Of a stretch of DNA of 64,000 nucleotides, positions 26,068-33,644 are shown one piece after another (position 1 is the first letter of the stretch; each line of letters opens with the position of its first letter). Location: positions 186,001 through 250,000 of the forward strand of contig CALVCL010000001.1 in the NCBI GenBank assembly GCA_944326085.1. Reading direction: 5' to 3'. The notes under the pieces are model-generated. The model did not search any database. It had not been told where the DNA came from and saw only the letters and a list, made by a program, of their open reading frames with translations. The DNA comes from an uncultured Tidjanibacter sp. (lineage in GTDB: Bacteria; Bacteroidota; Bacteroidia; Bacteroidales; Rikenellaceae). The position numbers and the translations under genes were made by a program.

Positions 26068-26547
26068 TCAGCTTTTCTTTATTGCGCTCCTGATTTCACC
26101 CCACAGGATTACAATGAATGCAATCACCAGGATGGCATATCCGGAATACAAGCCTACGTCGGTAAGTTTGAGCGTTACCGGATCGTCGAAGTAACCGTTT
26201 GCCGCAGGGTTGGGAATAGGAGTATCGCTGGCGAGCAAGTAGCTTACCAGGAATATCACTATCATCGCAACGAGACCTATCAAAGAGCGCATTGCACCTT
26301 TTGGGTTGCTGACTATGTTGACGACAGGGAAAACGATGGCAATGAGCAATGCTACAGCCAATATTATATAGGTATATATCAGCATCACATTGACACCCAT
26401 GGCTGCACCTACGGTACCAACAGGGAATTCCGTGGAAGGCTCCGGATACATCAGTGAAGTGATGATAAAATATACGAATACCCCAACACCAAGCAGCAAC
26501 ATCACGTAGCTGAGGTATTTTATGTATTTAAAAGCTTTGTTATTCAT
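26068..26547 (-). CDS. Four-TM protein encoded within the exbB-exbD operon
   Basis: A 159-residue protein with four predicted membrane segments at about residues 13-33, 55-78, 88-106 and 133-152, and a short basic C-terminus (EIRSAIKKS). The loop between segments 3 and 4 is polar (SDTPIPNPAANGYFDDP) and probably periplasmic. I do not recognise a named family. Its fixed place between exbB and the two exbD genes suggests an accessory subunit of the ExbBD motor; this is inference from position only. Spacing is 21 bases from exbB and 19 bases to exbD. Confidence 0.8.
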   Translation of the reverse strand: MNNKAFKYIKYLSYVMLLLGVGVFVYFIITSLMYPEPSTEFPVGTVGAAMGVNVMLIYTYIILAVALLIAIVFPVVNIVSNPKGAMRSLIGLVAMIVIFLVSYLLASDTPIPNPAANGYFDDPVTLKLTDVGLYSGYAILVIAFIVILWGEIRSAIKKS

Positions 26548-26568
26548 AAATAAGGGGTATGAACTGGA

Positions 26569-27381
26569 TTATTTCTTATTGTATTCAGTAAGCATGTCGA
26601 CAAGGATGATAGAGCTATCTTCCATGTTGATGACGAGAGAGTCGATTTTTGCAACAATGTAGTTGTAGAAGAGCTGGAGAATCACAGCTGCGATAAGACC
26701 GGCGAGAGTCGTAAGAAGGGCCACCTTGATACCACCAGCAACGAGTGTTGCGGAAACGTCACCTGCAGCCTGGATAGCATCGAATGCTGCGACCATACCA
26801 ACCACGGTACCCATAAATCCCAACATAGGGGAGAGGGAGATGAAGAGCGAAATCCACGAAAGACCCTTTTCCATGAGACCCATCTGTACGGAACCGTAAG
26901 AAGCCACGCTCTTTTCCACAACATCGAGACCTTCACCGTAGCGGCTGAGACCCTGATAGTAGATGCTGGCTACAGGGCCACGCTGGTTGCGGGCGATTTC
27001 CATAGCTGCTTCAACGCCGCCTTTGTTGAGGGCTGCTTCAATTTCAGCGATGAACTTCTTGGTGTTGATGGAAGCGAGGTTCAGATAGAGGAGACGTTCG
27101 ATTGCAACTGCAAGACCGAAGACAAGGCACAACAACACGGGGGTCATCCAGCCTGCACCACCTTCGAGGAATTTCTGCTTGATGGCCTGGTGCATCGGGG
27201 TACCTTCAACTTGAGTTTCTTCGATGTAGGCAGTGTCTTCTGTTACGTCTTCAGCGACTGCTTCTTCTACCTGTTCGGTTGCTTCGGGAGCCGGAGTTTC
27301 AGTTGCCTCCTGAGCGTGAACATTCACAGCCGAAAAGCTCATAACGCCAACTGCTGCCAGAATCAAAAAAAGTTTTTTCAT
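26569..27381 (-). CDS. exbB: ExbB/TolQ/MotA-family proton channel protein with signal-peptide-like leader
   Basis: A 270-residue protein. The start giving MKKLFLILAAVGVMSFSAV provides a cleavable signal peptide (cleavage near VHAQ, residue 24). This is followed by a Glu/Ala/Pro-rich linker (about residues 25-60), then three membrane segments. The MotA/TolQ signature region is present as GLSWISLFISLSPMLGFMGT, VVGMVAAFDAI and VALLTTLAGLIAAVILQLFY. It forms the pentameric proton channel of TonB/Tol-type energy transduction. A cleavable leader plus acidic linker is a Bacteroidetes feature absent from E. coli ExbB. It is the first gene of a four-gene operon. Confidence 0.9.
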   Translation of the reverse strand: MKKLFLILAAVGVMSFSAVNVHAQEATETPAPEATEQVEEAVAEDVTEDTAYIEETQVEGTPMHQAIKQKFLEGGAGWMTPVLLCLVFGLAVAIERLLYLNLASINTKKFIAEIEAALNKGGVEAAMEIARNQRGPVASIYYQGLSRYGEGLDVVEKSVASYGSVQMGLMEKGLSWISLFISLSPMLGFMGTVVGMVAAFDAIQAAGDVSATLVAGGIKVALLTTLAGLIAAVILQLFYNYIVAKIDSLVINMEDSSIILVDMLTEYNKK

Positions 27382-27517
27382 AGCTTTAATTAAGAATTGA
27401 TTAGACTTATTGTTTTTGTTGTTTGTCGAATTGGTTATTCGTTTTTTGTCACATGCCTGTCTATGGCGTACCGAACCTGACCTGACAGGCATCATGTAAT
27501 GTTTTTTACATTAATTT

Positions 27518-27605
27518 AGCGGAGAAAGCGGGATTCGAACCCACGATACCCTTTTGAGGTATACGCACTTTCCAGGCGCGCACCTTAAGCCACTCGGTCA
27601 TTTCT
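27518..27605 (-). tRNA. tRNA-Ser (anticodon GGA)
   Basis: The acceptor GGAGAAA/TTTCTCC closes an 88-base class II tRNA with anticodon loop CTGGAAA, stem CGCGC/GTGCG, a long variable arm and discriminator G. It reads UCC/UCU codons. CCA is not encoded. Confidence 0.94.
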
Positions 27606-27826
27606 CCATTCCGGTTGATTTTTATCTGATTAGCAATCAGCGGTTTGTGGTCTCTGCTTGTCATTCTGTTCCTTCTGTTGCGTTGCAGAAGGTGCATATA
27701 ATCAGCACAAAAATCTCCGAAATATAGGAATTTTTTTTCTTCTAAAAAATATGCTCTCCTGTTAAACTGATATACAAATATTGTCGTTATGCCGTATACG
27801 GAATGTGTGGCAGGCTTGTGCAAATG

Positions 27827-28849
27827 TTATTCTTCTGTCATCTCGCCTCTGACAGGACGTTTCATGACCCCGACAAATTCTTCATGTGTGTACGCCCTGC
27901 CAAGCATGCACATCATTTTTGTGAGGGCTGCTTCTGTTGTCATGTCGCGTCCGCTTATCACGCCGATATCTTGAAGCCTGCGGCCTGTTTCGTAAATATC
28001 CATGTTTACCGAGCCGCTTGCGCACTGTGTTATATTGATTATGTGTACTCCGCGCCTGATGGCTTCCTCGAGCGTGCGGATAAACCAGCCAAATGTCGGG
28101 GCATTGCCGGCACCGTATGTTTCGAGTATTACGCCGCGTAAGCCTTCGGCGGAAAGCATTGTGCGCAGCAGTGGTTCGGTGAGTCCGGGAAATACCTTTA
28201 CAATGGCCACTTCATTCGATACAGAGGTGTCTACAGAGAAAACTCCTTCGGGTTTGGCTATTACGCCATAGCGGTAATGTATACCTACGCCGACATCTGC
28301 AAGTGCAGGGTAGTTGAACGAAGCGAATGCGCTGAGTTCTTCTGCACTGAACTTTTGAGTGCGGTTAGCCCTGAACAGACGGTTCTGGAAATAGAGCGAT
28401 ACTTCCGGCACTACCGACCTGCCGTCTTCCTTGGCTGCGGCTATCTCGATTGCCGTGATGAGGTTTTCGCGGCCGTCGGTGCGCAGTACGCCTATCGGTA
28501 TCTGGCTGCCCGTGAACACCACGGCCTTGCCGAGGTTTTGAAGCATAAAGCTAAGGGCCGACGATGAGTATGACATGGTGTCTGTGCCGTGCAGTACGAC
28601 AAAGCCGTCGTAGTCGTTGTATTTTTCCTGTATTATGGTAGCCAGTTTAATCCACAGCTTCGGTTCCACGTTCGAGGAGTCGATGGGTTCGAACGGAAGA
28701 ATGTCGAGGTCTACATCAAGGCGGCGCAATGATGGGAATTCATCGTAAATGCCGTTGAAATCGAACGGTACGAGTGCTCCGGTGGCAGGGTCGGTCTTCA
28801 TGCCGATGGTCCCGCCAGTGTATATTAAAAGTACTGAAGATTTACCCAT
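27827..28849 (-). CDS. ansA: Type I L-asparaginase
   Basis: A 340-residue cytoplasmic amidohydrolase converting asparagine to aspartate and ammonia. The two catalytic Thr motifs are YTGGTIGM near residues 10-17 and LHGTDTMSYSS near 87-97, the second with the conserved Asp. There is no signal peptide, matching type I (AnsA) and not the secreted type II enzyme. Length fits the family. It is the last gene of a minus-strand run (apbE, lipid kinase, dprA, TatD nuclease, ansA) but is set apart from tatD by 188 bases, so it probably has its own promoter. Confidence 0.92.
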   Translation of the reverse strand: MGKSSVLLIYTGGTIGMKTDPATGALVPFDFNGIYDEFPSLRRLDVDLDILPFEPIDSSNVEPKLWIKLATIIQEKYNDYDGFVVLHGTDTMSYSSSALSFMLQNLGKAVVFTGSQIPIGVLRTDGRENLITAIEIAAAKEDGRSVVPEVSLYFQNRLFRANRTQKFSAEELSAFASFNYPALADVGVGIHYRYGVIAKPEGVFSVDTSVSNEVAIVKVFPGLTEPLLRTMLSAEGLRGVILETYGAGNAPTFGWFIRTLEEAIRRGVHIINITQCASGSVNMDIYETGRRLQDIGVISGRDMTTEAALTKMMCMLGRAYTHEEFVGVMKRPVRGEMTEE

Positions 28850-29037
28850 ATCTGGTTTGGTTTATCCGTACTGGTTTGTGCGGCCCGCAATCATTTTCCC
28901 TGCCGCATTACAGCTGGACAAGAATTTGCGGTTTGCAGTTCGGTAATATGGGTGCAAGTTAGTGACTTTTTTTCGTATTTGGTCAATTTGCGGAAAACGA
29001 TTTGGGCTTCTTTTGTTATGCCTGTTGCTTTGCGGAG

Positions 29038-29829
29038 TTATAGTCCGAACATGCGGCAGGCGTTTGCAGTCGTGGTTGCAGCCATTTCGGTTTCCGATAC
29101 TCCCTTGGCCTCGGCGGCCTTGCGGCATGTATATACTATATAGGAAGGCTCGTTGCGTTTGCCGCGGAAAGGCACCGGTGGCAGATATGGGGCATCGGTC
29201 TCCAATACTATGTCATCTAATGGCAGCCGGCACAATATGTCGGGGAGCGTACTTTTTTTGTATGTCAACACGCCTCCAATGCCGAACAGAAAGTCTCCGC
29301 ATTCCTTTACGGCAAGGTAGTCGTCCCATGTTCCGCTGAAGGCGTGCATGATACCGCGCACTCCGCGACCCTTGAATGTACGGAGTACATCGAGCATTTC
29401 GGGCCATGCATCTCGAGTATGTATTATTAGCGGGAGATTGTGTTCAAGCGACAAGCAAACCTGTGCTTCGAAGGCTTCCGTTTGCTCTTTCTGCCAGTTG
29501 CGGCTCCAATAGAAGTCCAGCCCGACCTCGCCGATGGCATAAAAGCGTCGGTTGCACGCATTGGAAATATACGACGCGACGATATCGAGTTCGTTACGCC
29601 AATCGGGATTGTCGTTGACCGACGTCGGGTGCAGTCCCATGGCGGGGCGGCACATATCCGGATAACTGTCGCACAAGGCAAAGAGACTGTCGTGCGATGC
29701 GGAATCAATAGCAGGGCATATCATTGTGGCAATACCGGCTTCGGCGGCACGTGCCATGACTTCGGTACGGTCGTCATCGAAAGCGGCGTCGAACGGGTGC
29801 GTGTGGGTGTCTATTATTGAAGGAGTCAT
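29038..29829 (-). CDS. TatD-family metal-dependent deoxyribonuclease
   Basis: A 263-residue TIM-barrel hydrolase. Metal-site motifs are complete: IDTHTHPFDAAF near residues 5-16, EVGLDFYWSR near 101-110, IHTRDAWPEM, HAFSGTWDDY and ETDAPYLPPVPFRGKRNEP near 205-223. The family has 3'-5' exonuclease activity linked to DNA repair and fragmentation. It lies 17 bases downstream of dprA, which may hint at shared use in DNA uptake or repair, although such pairing could be chance. Confidence 0.9.
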   Translation of the reverse strand: MTPSIIDTHTHPFDAAFDDDRTEVMARAAEAGIATMICPAIDSASHDSLFALCDSYPDMCRPAMGLHPTSVNDNPDWRNELDIVASYISNACNRRFYAIGEVGLDFYWSRNWQKEQTEAFEAQVCLSLEHNLPLIIHTRDAWPEMLDVLRTFKGRGVRGIMHAFSGTWDDYLAVKECGDFLFGIGGVLTYKKSTLPDILCRLPLDDIVLETDAPYLPPVPFRGKRNEPSYIVYTCRKAAEAKGVSETEMAATTTANACRMFGL

Positions 29830-29846
29830 GATATATTGTGTCGATA

Positions 29847-30947
29847 TTATACGCGTTCGTAACGTTGTCCTGGCAGTTTGCGTATTAGTCCGGCGAGTTC
29901 AAGTTCCAGCAGCAGTGCAGCCAACTGTCCGGCGGGTATCTGGCTGCGTTCGGATAGTGTCTCCATGTCGGGTGATTCCCCTGCACCGATACATGACAGC
30001 AGTGTCTGTTCGTCGCTTGTGACTGGCGTTTGTGCCGGTTCGCGCTTAGGGATTATTCCCGGAACGGAGATATGCCATCCTAGTTCGCGGGCAATGTCGT
30101 CGCCTGTGCAAATCATGGCTGCACGGCGTTCGGTGATTAGTGCATTGGCTCCGGCCGAGAATTTGTCATCGGCACGGCCAGGTACAGCCATGACAGCTCT
30201 GCCGTAGCTGTCGGCAAACAAGGCCGTTGATAGTGAACCGCCTTTGAGTGGAGTCTCGATTACTACCGTACCTTCGCTCATCCCCGCTATGATACGGTTG
30301 CGGGGAATGAACAGCGAGCCGTTTTGTTTGGTCTGTGAGTGCAGTTCGGTGACTATTGCTCCGCCGTGCGCGATTATGTCGCGAGACAGGTCGCGATGCT
30401 GGGCAGGTGTAATGTCAGGCAGTGGGTTGGCTATGACTGCCACCGTGCGCAGTCCGTGTTGGAGTGCCGCACGTGCTACCGCCGCATCTATTCCGTAGGC
30501 CAGTCCGCTCACAGGTACGATGCAGGGTTCGAGTTCGCTGAGTCGGCAGACTAGCCTGTCACACATTCGCTGACCGTATTGTGTGGCACGGCGTGTCCCG
30601 ACCATGGCGACAGCACGTCCTTCGAAAGCCGCAGCATCACCCATGAAATAGAGTACGTGCGGATAGTCGCTGCATTCGCGAAGCAGCGGCGGGTATTCGG
30701 GGTCGGTCGAGGCTATGGCAGATATGCCGTAACGGTATATGTATCGGGCTTCATCTTCGGCTTGACGGTGTGTACTTTTGGCGGCAATGTCATGGGCAAT
30801 GTCGCGACGGAGTTCGCAACGGGTGACGAGCTCCTCCTCTCCGGCTGAATATATGGCTTCGGCACTGCCCATTATGTCAAGCAGATATGCGGTGCCTTTC
30901 GGTCCGAGTCCTCGCTGGAGGGTGAGGGCTATGTCGTCTATTGTCAT
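29847..30947 (-). CDS. dprA: DNA-processing protein DprA
   Basis: A 366-residue protein that loads RecA onto incoming single-stranded DNA in natural transformation and also acts in recombination. The Rossmann-like core is clear: VGTRRATQYGQRM, SGLAYGIDAAVARAAL, TVAVIANPLPDITPAQHR, SLFIPRNRIIAGMSEGTVVIE and KGGSLSTALFADSYGR, then PGRADDKFSAGANALI. The N-terminus has a helix-hairpin-helix-like part and the C-terminal 60 residues form a winged helix (DEQTLLSCIG, SQIPAGQLAALLLELELAGL). Six bases separate it from the lipid kinase gene and 17 from the TatD gene. No other competence gene except comF-like 55827 is in the window. Confidence 0.93.
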   Translation of the reverse strand: MTIDDIALTLQRGLGPKGTAYLLDIMGSAEAIYSAGEEELVTRCELRRDIAHDIAAKSTHRQAEDEARYIYRYGISAIASTDPEYPPLLRECSDYPHVLYFMGDAAAFEGRAVAMVGTRRATQYGQRMCDRLVCRLSELEPCIVPVSGLAYGIDAAVARAALQHGLRTVAVIANPLPDITPAQHRDLSRDIIAHGGAIVTELHSQTKQNGSLFIPRNRIIAGMSEGTVVIETPLKGGSLSTALFADSYGRAVMAVPGRADDKFSAGANALITERRAAMICTGDDIARELGWHISVPGIIPKREPAQTPVTSDEQTLLSCIGAGESPDMETLSERSQIPAGQLAALLLELELAGLIRKLPGQRYERV

Positions 30948-30953
30948 GCGGTG

Positions 30954-31862
30954 TTATTTTGTGTTGTTGTAGTTTTTTGGAACTATGGCATTCAGAACGG
31001 CATGTTCGCAGGTTATGTCTATCGGGAAAGACGGACCTGGCTGACCGTCGATGTCGGTGTGTTCGTTGTGAAGTGCTACAGCGTGCAGACGGCTGCAGCG
31101 TATGTGTACTATGCCGGAAGGATAGCTTTTGCGTGCCAGAAAACGCGGCAGGTAGCGGACGGCGGTGCGTACTGTATCGAGTGGAGTGTTGCCTTTTAGA
31201 ATGAGTACATCGAGCAGACCGTCGTCTCCTTCAGAAAGATAGGCCAACGGGAGAGTCCCTGCTGTGCGTCCGTTGAATACAAAGAAAATTATCGCACTGC
31301 CTTCAAAGTTGCCTCCGTCGGTGGTTATGGATAACTGCATCGGACGGAAATTAGGCAAATCGCCTATGCCGTTGATGTAGTATGCTATTTTGCCGAGGTT
31401 GTTTTTCCATGTCGTCGGGGTTTTCTGCGATACGTCAGTGAAAAGCCCACAGCTGAATACGTTGACGAAGTAGCGGCCGTTGACCAGACCTAGGTCCATG
31501 CCGTGAGGGTGGCCGTCGAGGATGGCTTTGCATGACTCTACGATGCTGTGAGGCATGCCGAGCAGGAATGCGAAGTCGTTGGCCGTGCCGGATGGCAGTA
31601 TGGCGACGGGAAGTTCAATTCCGCGTCCTTTTATTAGGTTGACCATATGGTTCACGGAGCCATCGCCTCCGGCCAGCAGCAGGTGGGCGTACGTGTCGTC
31701 TACCTCGGCGAGGGCTTCGTCATCGCGGTTGTCGAATGTCAGACGGTGAAATATGAGTCTGTAACCTTTGGCTTGGTACAGTTCTATTATCTTGTCGAAA
31801 TGGGCAGTGATGGGTTCGTCGCCGGAGGAAGGATTATATATGAAAAGTACTTTAGGAAGCAT
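30954..31862 (-). CDS. Diacylglycerol kinase-family lipid kinase (YegS/DgkB type)
   Basis: A 302-residue soluble lipid kinase. The nucleotide-binding motifs are FIYNPSSGDEP near residues 7-17, LLAGGDGSVNHMVNLI near 60-75 and LPSGTANDFA near 89-98. A beta-sandwich with SEGDDGLLDVLIL near 216-228 completes the YegS/DgkB pattern. It phosphorylates diacylglycerol or a related lipid at the inner membrane surface; Bacteroidetes make sphingolipids, so a sphingoid or ceramide substrate is possible and cannot be excluded. It follows apbE by 33 bases and precedes dprA by 6. Confidence 0.88.
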   Translation of the reverse strand: MLPKVLFIYNPSSGDEPITAHFDKIIELYQAKGYRLIFHRLTFDNRDDEALAEVDDTYAHLLLAGGDGSVNHMVNLIKGRGIELPVAILPSGTANDFAFLLGMPHSIVESCKAILDGHPHGMDLGLVNGRYFVNVFSCGLFTDVSQKTPTTWKNNLGKIAYYINGIGDLPNFRPMQLSITTDGGNFEGSAIIFFVFNGRTAGTLPLAYLSEGDDGLLDVLILKGNTPLDTVRTAVRYLPRFLARKSYPSGIVHIRCSRLHAVALHNEHTDIDGQPGPSFPIDITCEHAVLNAIVPKNYNNTK

Positions 31863-31895
31863 GGCGTGCGGGGAATTGTCGTGTTGGAAGGGTAA

Positions 31896-32903
31896 TTACA
31901 AATATTGCTCCATGGCGGTTGAGGCATGTATCTTCATGTTGCCTGATGCGTCGGAATATATCAGCAGTGCGGCTATCTCGGGATGCGCCTCTAACAGGCG
32001 CAGCGAAGCGTCGTAGCCGAGGGCCATGAACATCGTTCCCATGGCATCGGCAAGGGCGCAGCTTTCGGCAACGACTGTGGCGGACAACAGGTCGCTTTCG
32101 GTAGTGCCGCCGGTAGTCGGGTCTATAATGTGGGTGAATTTGCGGCCGTCAGGAGCAGTGAGGAAGTTGCGGTAATTGCCGGAGGTGGCAACTCCCATGC
32201 CCGATACATTAATTATCTTGCTTGTCGAAGCCCCCGGGGCATAATTGCCTTCGTAGGGAGTGTCGATGGCTATATGCCAGTTTTCTCCGTTTGGATTGGT
32301 GCCTCGGCAGAATATTTCGCCGCCGATGTTTACAAGATAGTTTCTGACGCCTTCGGTTTCGAGCATGCTGGCCACCTTGTCTACCGTATATCCTTTGGCT
32401 ATCGAATTGAGCGTTATCTGTGTGCCGGGGTTCTGCTTGACAAGGCGCCCGTCTCGTATCTCTATCTTGTCGTACCCTACTAATCTCAGCAGTGAGTCTA
32501 TGTCGGCATCGGTTTGCGGTGTGCCGTCAACAAATCCGTAGGCTTCGACAATGGGGTGGACGGTGATGTCGTACTTGCCGTTTGACATCTCGCTAACCTT
32601 GCGAGCCAACTCTATGTTGCTGACTATGTCTTCGGTCAGCGAGTCTGTTTCGTTACGGTTGAGACGGCTCAACAAAGAATGCGGGTTGAATACAGACATC
32701 ATGCTGTCGGCCTCGGCGCATACATGCTCGACCTTGCTGCGCATGTTTGCCGGAGCATTTGATGTCACTGTCACCTTGTACAGTGTGCCCAAAGCTATGC
32801 CTTCTATAGTTTCAGGAATTGTGTTGTTGCGGCATGACACCGCCGCTGTCGTCAAGACCGCCATACCTATGAATATAGCGGTTGTTTTTATGTATGATTT
32901 CAT
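31896..32903 (-). CDS. apbE: FAD:protein FMN transferase (ApbE), lipoprotein
   Basis: A 335-residue periplasmic flavin transferase that attaches FMN to Thr in subunits such as NqrB, NqrC and RnfG. The signal peptide ends in a lipobox (TAAVSC, Cys24). The family motifs are MSVFNPHSLLSRLN near residues 77-90, LNSIAKGYTVDKV and YLVNIGGEIFCRG; the late THIIDPTTGG segment binds the flavin/metal. NADH-quinone reductase (Nqr) or Rnf genes, the expected clients, are not in the window. The start at MKSYIKTTAIF is chosen over MKSNKTYMKS, seven codons upstream. Confidence 0.92.
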   Translation of the reverse strand: MKSYIKTTAIFIGMAVLTTAAVSCRNNTIPETIEGIALGTLYKVTVTSNAPANMRSKVEHVCAEADSMMSVFNPHSLLSRLNRNETDSLTEDIVSNIELARKVSEMSNGKYDITVHPIVEAYGFVDGTPQTDADIDSLLRLVGYDKIEIRDGRLVKQNPGTQITLNSIAKGYTVDKVASMLETEGVRNYLVNIGGEIFCRGTNPNGENWHIAIDTPYEGNYAPGASTSKIINVSGMGVATSGNYRNFLTAPDGRKFTHIIDPTTGGTTESDLLSATVVAESCALADAMGTMFMALGYDASLRLLEAHPEIAALLIYSDASGNMKIHASTAMEQYL

Positions 32904-32924
32904 ATATGTTTTGTTTGATTTCAT

Positions 32925-33177
32925 ATTTGCAATAGTATGGGCCAGCTGTCAGAATGGCAAACGGCACGGCAAAAGTGTATGTAAAATTTGTTGTGTCATT
33001 TTGGCGGTGTGTCTGTCAGAATGAGAATATTCCGATACAAATATATTAAAGTATATTTAACAGGGGATGCGGAGTCCTGGTTTATGTCACAGGCTGTGCA
33101 TGGCTTTGAAATCCGATGCGGTACGGTGGAGTGTGGTATAATGAGGTGATAGCTAAAGAATTTTAATTGTGGCGTTC
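32925..33177. other. Intergenic stretch between apbE and rpsO, no gene seen
   Basis: No open frame with coding character is visible between the apbE start and the rpsO promoter. It must contain the divergent apbE promoter, which I cannot place. The 11-mer CTGTCAGAATG occurs twice (at about 32947 and 33013) and may be coincidental. Confidence 0.4.
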
Positions 33178-33209
33178 TTTGCAATAGTTAGGGAAAAAGT
33201 GTATCTTTG
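33178..33209 (+). promoter_or_regulatory. Promoter of rpsO-pnp
   Basis: TTTG (33178-33181), 20 bases, then TATCTTTG (33202-33209). The predicted leader before the rpsO ATG is about 65 bases, long enough to carry an S15 autoregulation site, though none is recognised. Confidence 0.75.
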
Positions 33210-33279
33210 CCGCACGCTTTGATGTCACCCGGTTAGGCGGATGCATCGTAAAGTGGAACCTAAAGCCAAAAATTTAGTC

Positions 33280-33552
33280 ATGAGCTATTTAACAGCTGAA
33301 AAAAAGCAGGAGCTTTTCGAACAGTTTGGCGCATCGAAGACCGATACCGGTTCGCCCGAGAGCCAGATTGCATTGTTTACCTATCGTATCAATCACCTTA
33401 CCGAGCACATGAAGGGTAACAGACACGACTACGGAACGCAGCGTGCACTTCTTCGACTGGTAGGTAAGCGCCGCAAGTCGCTCGATTATCTGAAAAAAGT
33501 GGATATAGAGCGTTACAGGGCTATAGTCAAGGCTCTCAACTTGAGGAAATAA
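33280..33552 (+). CDS. rpsO: 30S ribosomal protein S15
   Basis: A 90-residue ribosomal protein binding the central domain of 16S rRNA. The S15 signature is complete: DTGSPESQIALFTYRINHLTEHM near residues 23-45 (seen as DTGSPESQIALF and RINHLTEHM), then RHDYGTQRALLRLVGKRRK and LDYLKKVDIERY. The open frame runs 13 codons further upstream, but the ATG at 33280 matches the universal S15 N-terminus (MSYLTAEKKQE). It is directly followed by pnp, as in many bacteria, with a strong hairpin in the 92-base gap. Confidence 0.96.
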   Translation: MSYLTAEKKQELFEQFGASKTDTGSPESQIALFTYRINHLTEHMKGNRHDYGTQRALLRLVGKRRKSLDYLKKVDIERYRAIVKALNLRK

Positions 33553-33575
33553 TACGGCTCCGTAAGCTGATGGCA

Positions 33576-33610
33576 AGTGAAGGCAATTAGTTAAAGTAAT
33601 TGCCTTCACT
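33576..33610 (+). other. Perfect 14-bp hairpin in the rpsO-pnp intergenic region
   Basis: AGTGAAGGCAATTA (33576-33589) is an exact complement of 33597-33610, with a seven-base loop. It lacks a T-run (next bases GTTATAAGG), so it is a poor terminator. In E. coli the pnp leader has a stem cut by RNase III as part of PNPase autoregulation; the position here is equivalent. Confidence 0.7.
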
Positions 33611-33644
33611 GTTATAAGGACACATTTAAGAGGAAATAGATAGT

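Noticed and set aside
32947..33024. Repeated 11-mer CTGTCAGAATG between apbE and rpsO as a possible operator
   Set aside because: Only two copies, not palindromic, and not placed consistently relative to a promoter; chance is likely.
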